A stretch of 64,000 nt of DNA from Roseobacter weihaiensis. Its GTDB lineage: Bacteria; Pseudomonadota; Alphaproteobacteria; Rhodobacterales; Rhodobacteraceae. The notes under the pieces were generated by a model, which did not search any database, had not been told where the DNA came from, and saw only the letters and a list, made by a program, of their open reading frames with translations. The stretch covers positions 1-64,000 of the forward strand of contig NZ_JACNMO010000025.1 of NCBI RefSeq assembly GCF_020622345.1, read 5' to 3'. Within the stretch, counting starts at the first letter, position 1. Each line of letters starts with the position of its first letter. Positions 63,823 to 64,000 of the stretch are shown piece after piece. A program made the translations under genes and the position numbers.

Positions 63823-64000
63823 ATGTCCCCTGTCCACCGTTTTAACCACTCGACGGTGCTTCTCGCTTTCGGCCTTCTAGTATCACCATCGGTACTCGCC
63901 GCGCAGAACGCCCCGTTCGCAAATACTGATTTAGTCGCGCTCTCGGACGGTGCCATGGTAGCAACGGGTTACATTGACGGTCTTCTCGGCTCCCGAGCGC
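63823..64000 (+). CDS. Exported protein, N-terminal part (truncated by window end)
   Basis: From ATG at 63823 the 59 visible codons give a Sec-type signal peptide (basic start, hydrophobic core LLAFGLLVSPSVLA, cleavage expected after VLA) followed by a mature start AQNAPFANTDLVALSDG. GAGGAG lies nine bases upstream. The rest runs off the window. The visible part is too short to assign a family. It is divergent from, and probably controlled by, the LysR gene. Confidence 0.75.
   Translation, partial: MSPVHRFNHSTVLLAFGLLVSPSVLAAQNAPFANTDLVALSDGAMVATGYIDGLLGSRA

Overview
The window is a GC-rich chromosomal segment from an alphaproteobacterium, almost certainly a marine Rhodobacterales (Roseobacter group) species. 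The evidence is the dcw gene order with a paired DUF2484 insertion between murC and murB, CobS/CobT cobaltochelatase genes, a TTGC-palindrome-headed DUF1127 gene followed by CCUCCUCCC-loop small RNAs, an mraZ leader resembling the Rhodobacter sRNA UpsM, a CtrA-type box and roseobacter-type small hypothetical genes. No rRNA, tRNA or CRISPR array is visible.

Layout. The left edge (1-36) cuts into an IS110-type recombinase gene. Next come an FMN-dependent alpha-hydroxy-acid dehydrogenase, a PcrA/UvrD helicase, a stand-alone Hint-domain protein, a small-RNA locus (DUF1127 gene plus two hairpin-pair RNAs on the minus strand, 5049-5500), the Fe-S carrier ApbC/Mrp and a membrane protein. From about 7.6 to 29.1 kb lies a nearly complete division and cell-wall cluster: mraZ, rsmH, ftsL, ftsI, murE, murF, mraY, murD, a flavoprotein on the opposite strand, ftsW, murG, murC, two small DUF2484 genes, murB, ddl, ftsQ, ftsA, ftsZ. 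lpxC, bamD and recN follow, so murein, division and outer-membrane functions are contiguous. Most genes overlap by 1-4 bases or are separated by under 40 bases. Internal control points appear before mraZ, ftsW, ddl, ftsZ and lpxC.

From 33 to 42 kb are a ClC channel, then a minus-strand run (J-domain protein, cobS, a racemase-like gene, cobT, an M24 aminopeptidase, DUF427), with bolA diverging. A thiamine salvage operon, thiM-thiE-thiD-tenA (45.1-42.2 kb, minus), is headed by a TPP riboswitch whose expression platform appears to be a hairpin covering the thiM ribosome site. gatB, small hypotheticals, an SLT-domain lipoprotein, an SDR-pepN operon, a tiny membrane protein overlapping a DUF2256 zinc protein, glcB with a GlcG-like gene, a class I amidotransferase, an SDR, an ICMT-type methyltransferase and pntAB occupy 45-61 kb. 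The right end (61-64 kb) has a hypothetical gene, dps, DUF1289, a repeat-bearing stretch with a gene fragment, and a LysR regulator divergent from a truncated exported protein. This end has looser, more AT-rich sequence that may be acquired.

The observations most worth following are the double hairpin-pair sRNA locus with the DUF1127 gene, the mraZ control region (phased TGGGA boxes, UpsM-like leader, possible upstream reading frame), the CtrA box written into the end of murB using a rare TTA codon, the nested-stem leader of lpxC, and the SD-sequestering platform of the thiM riboswitch.
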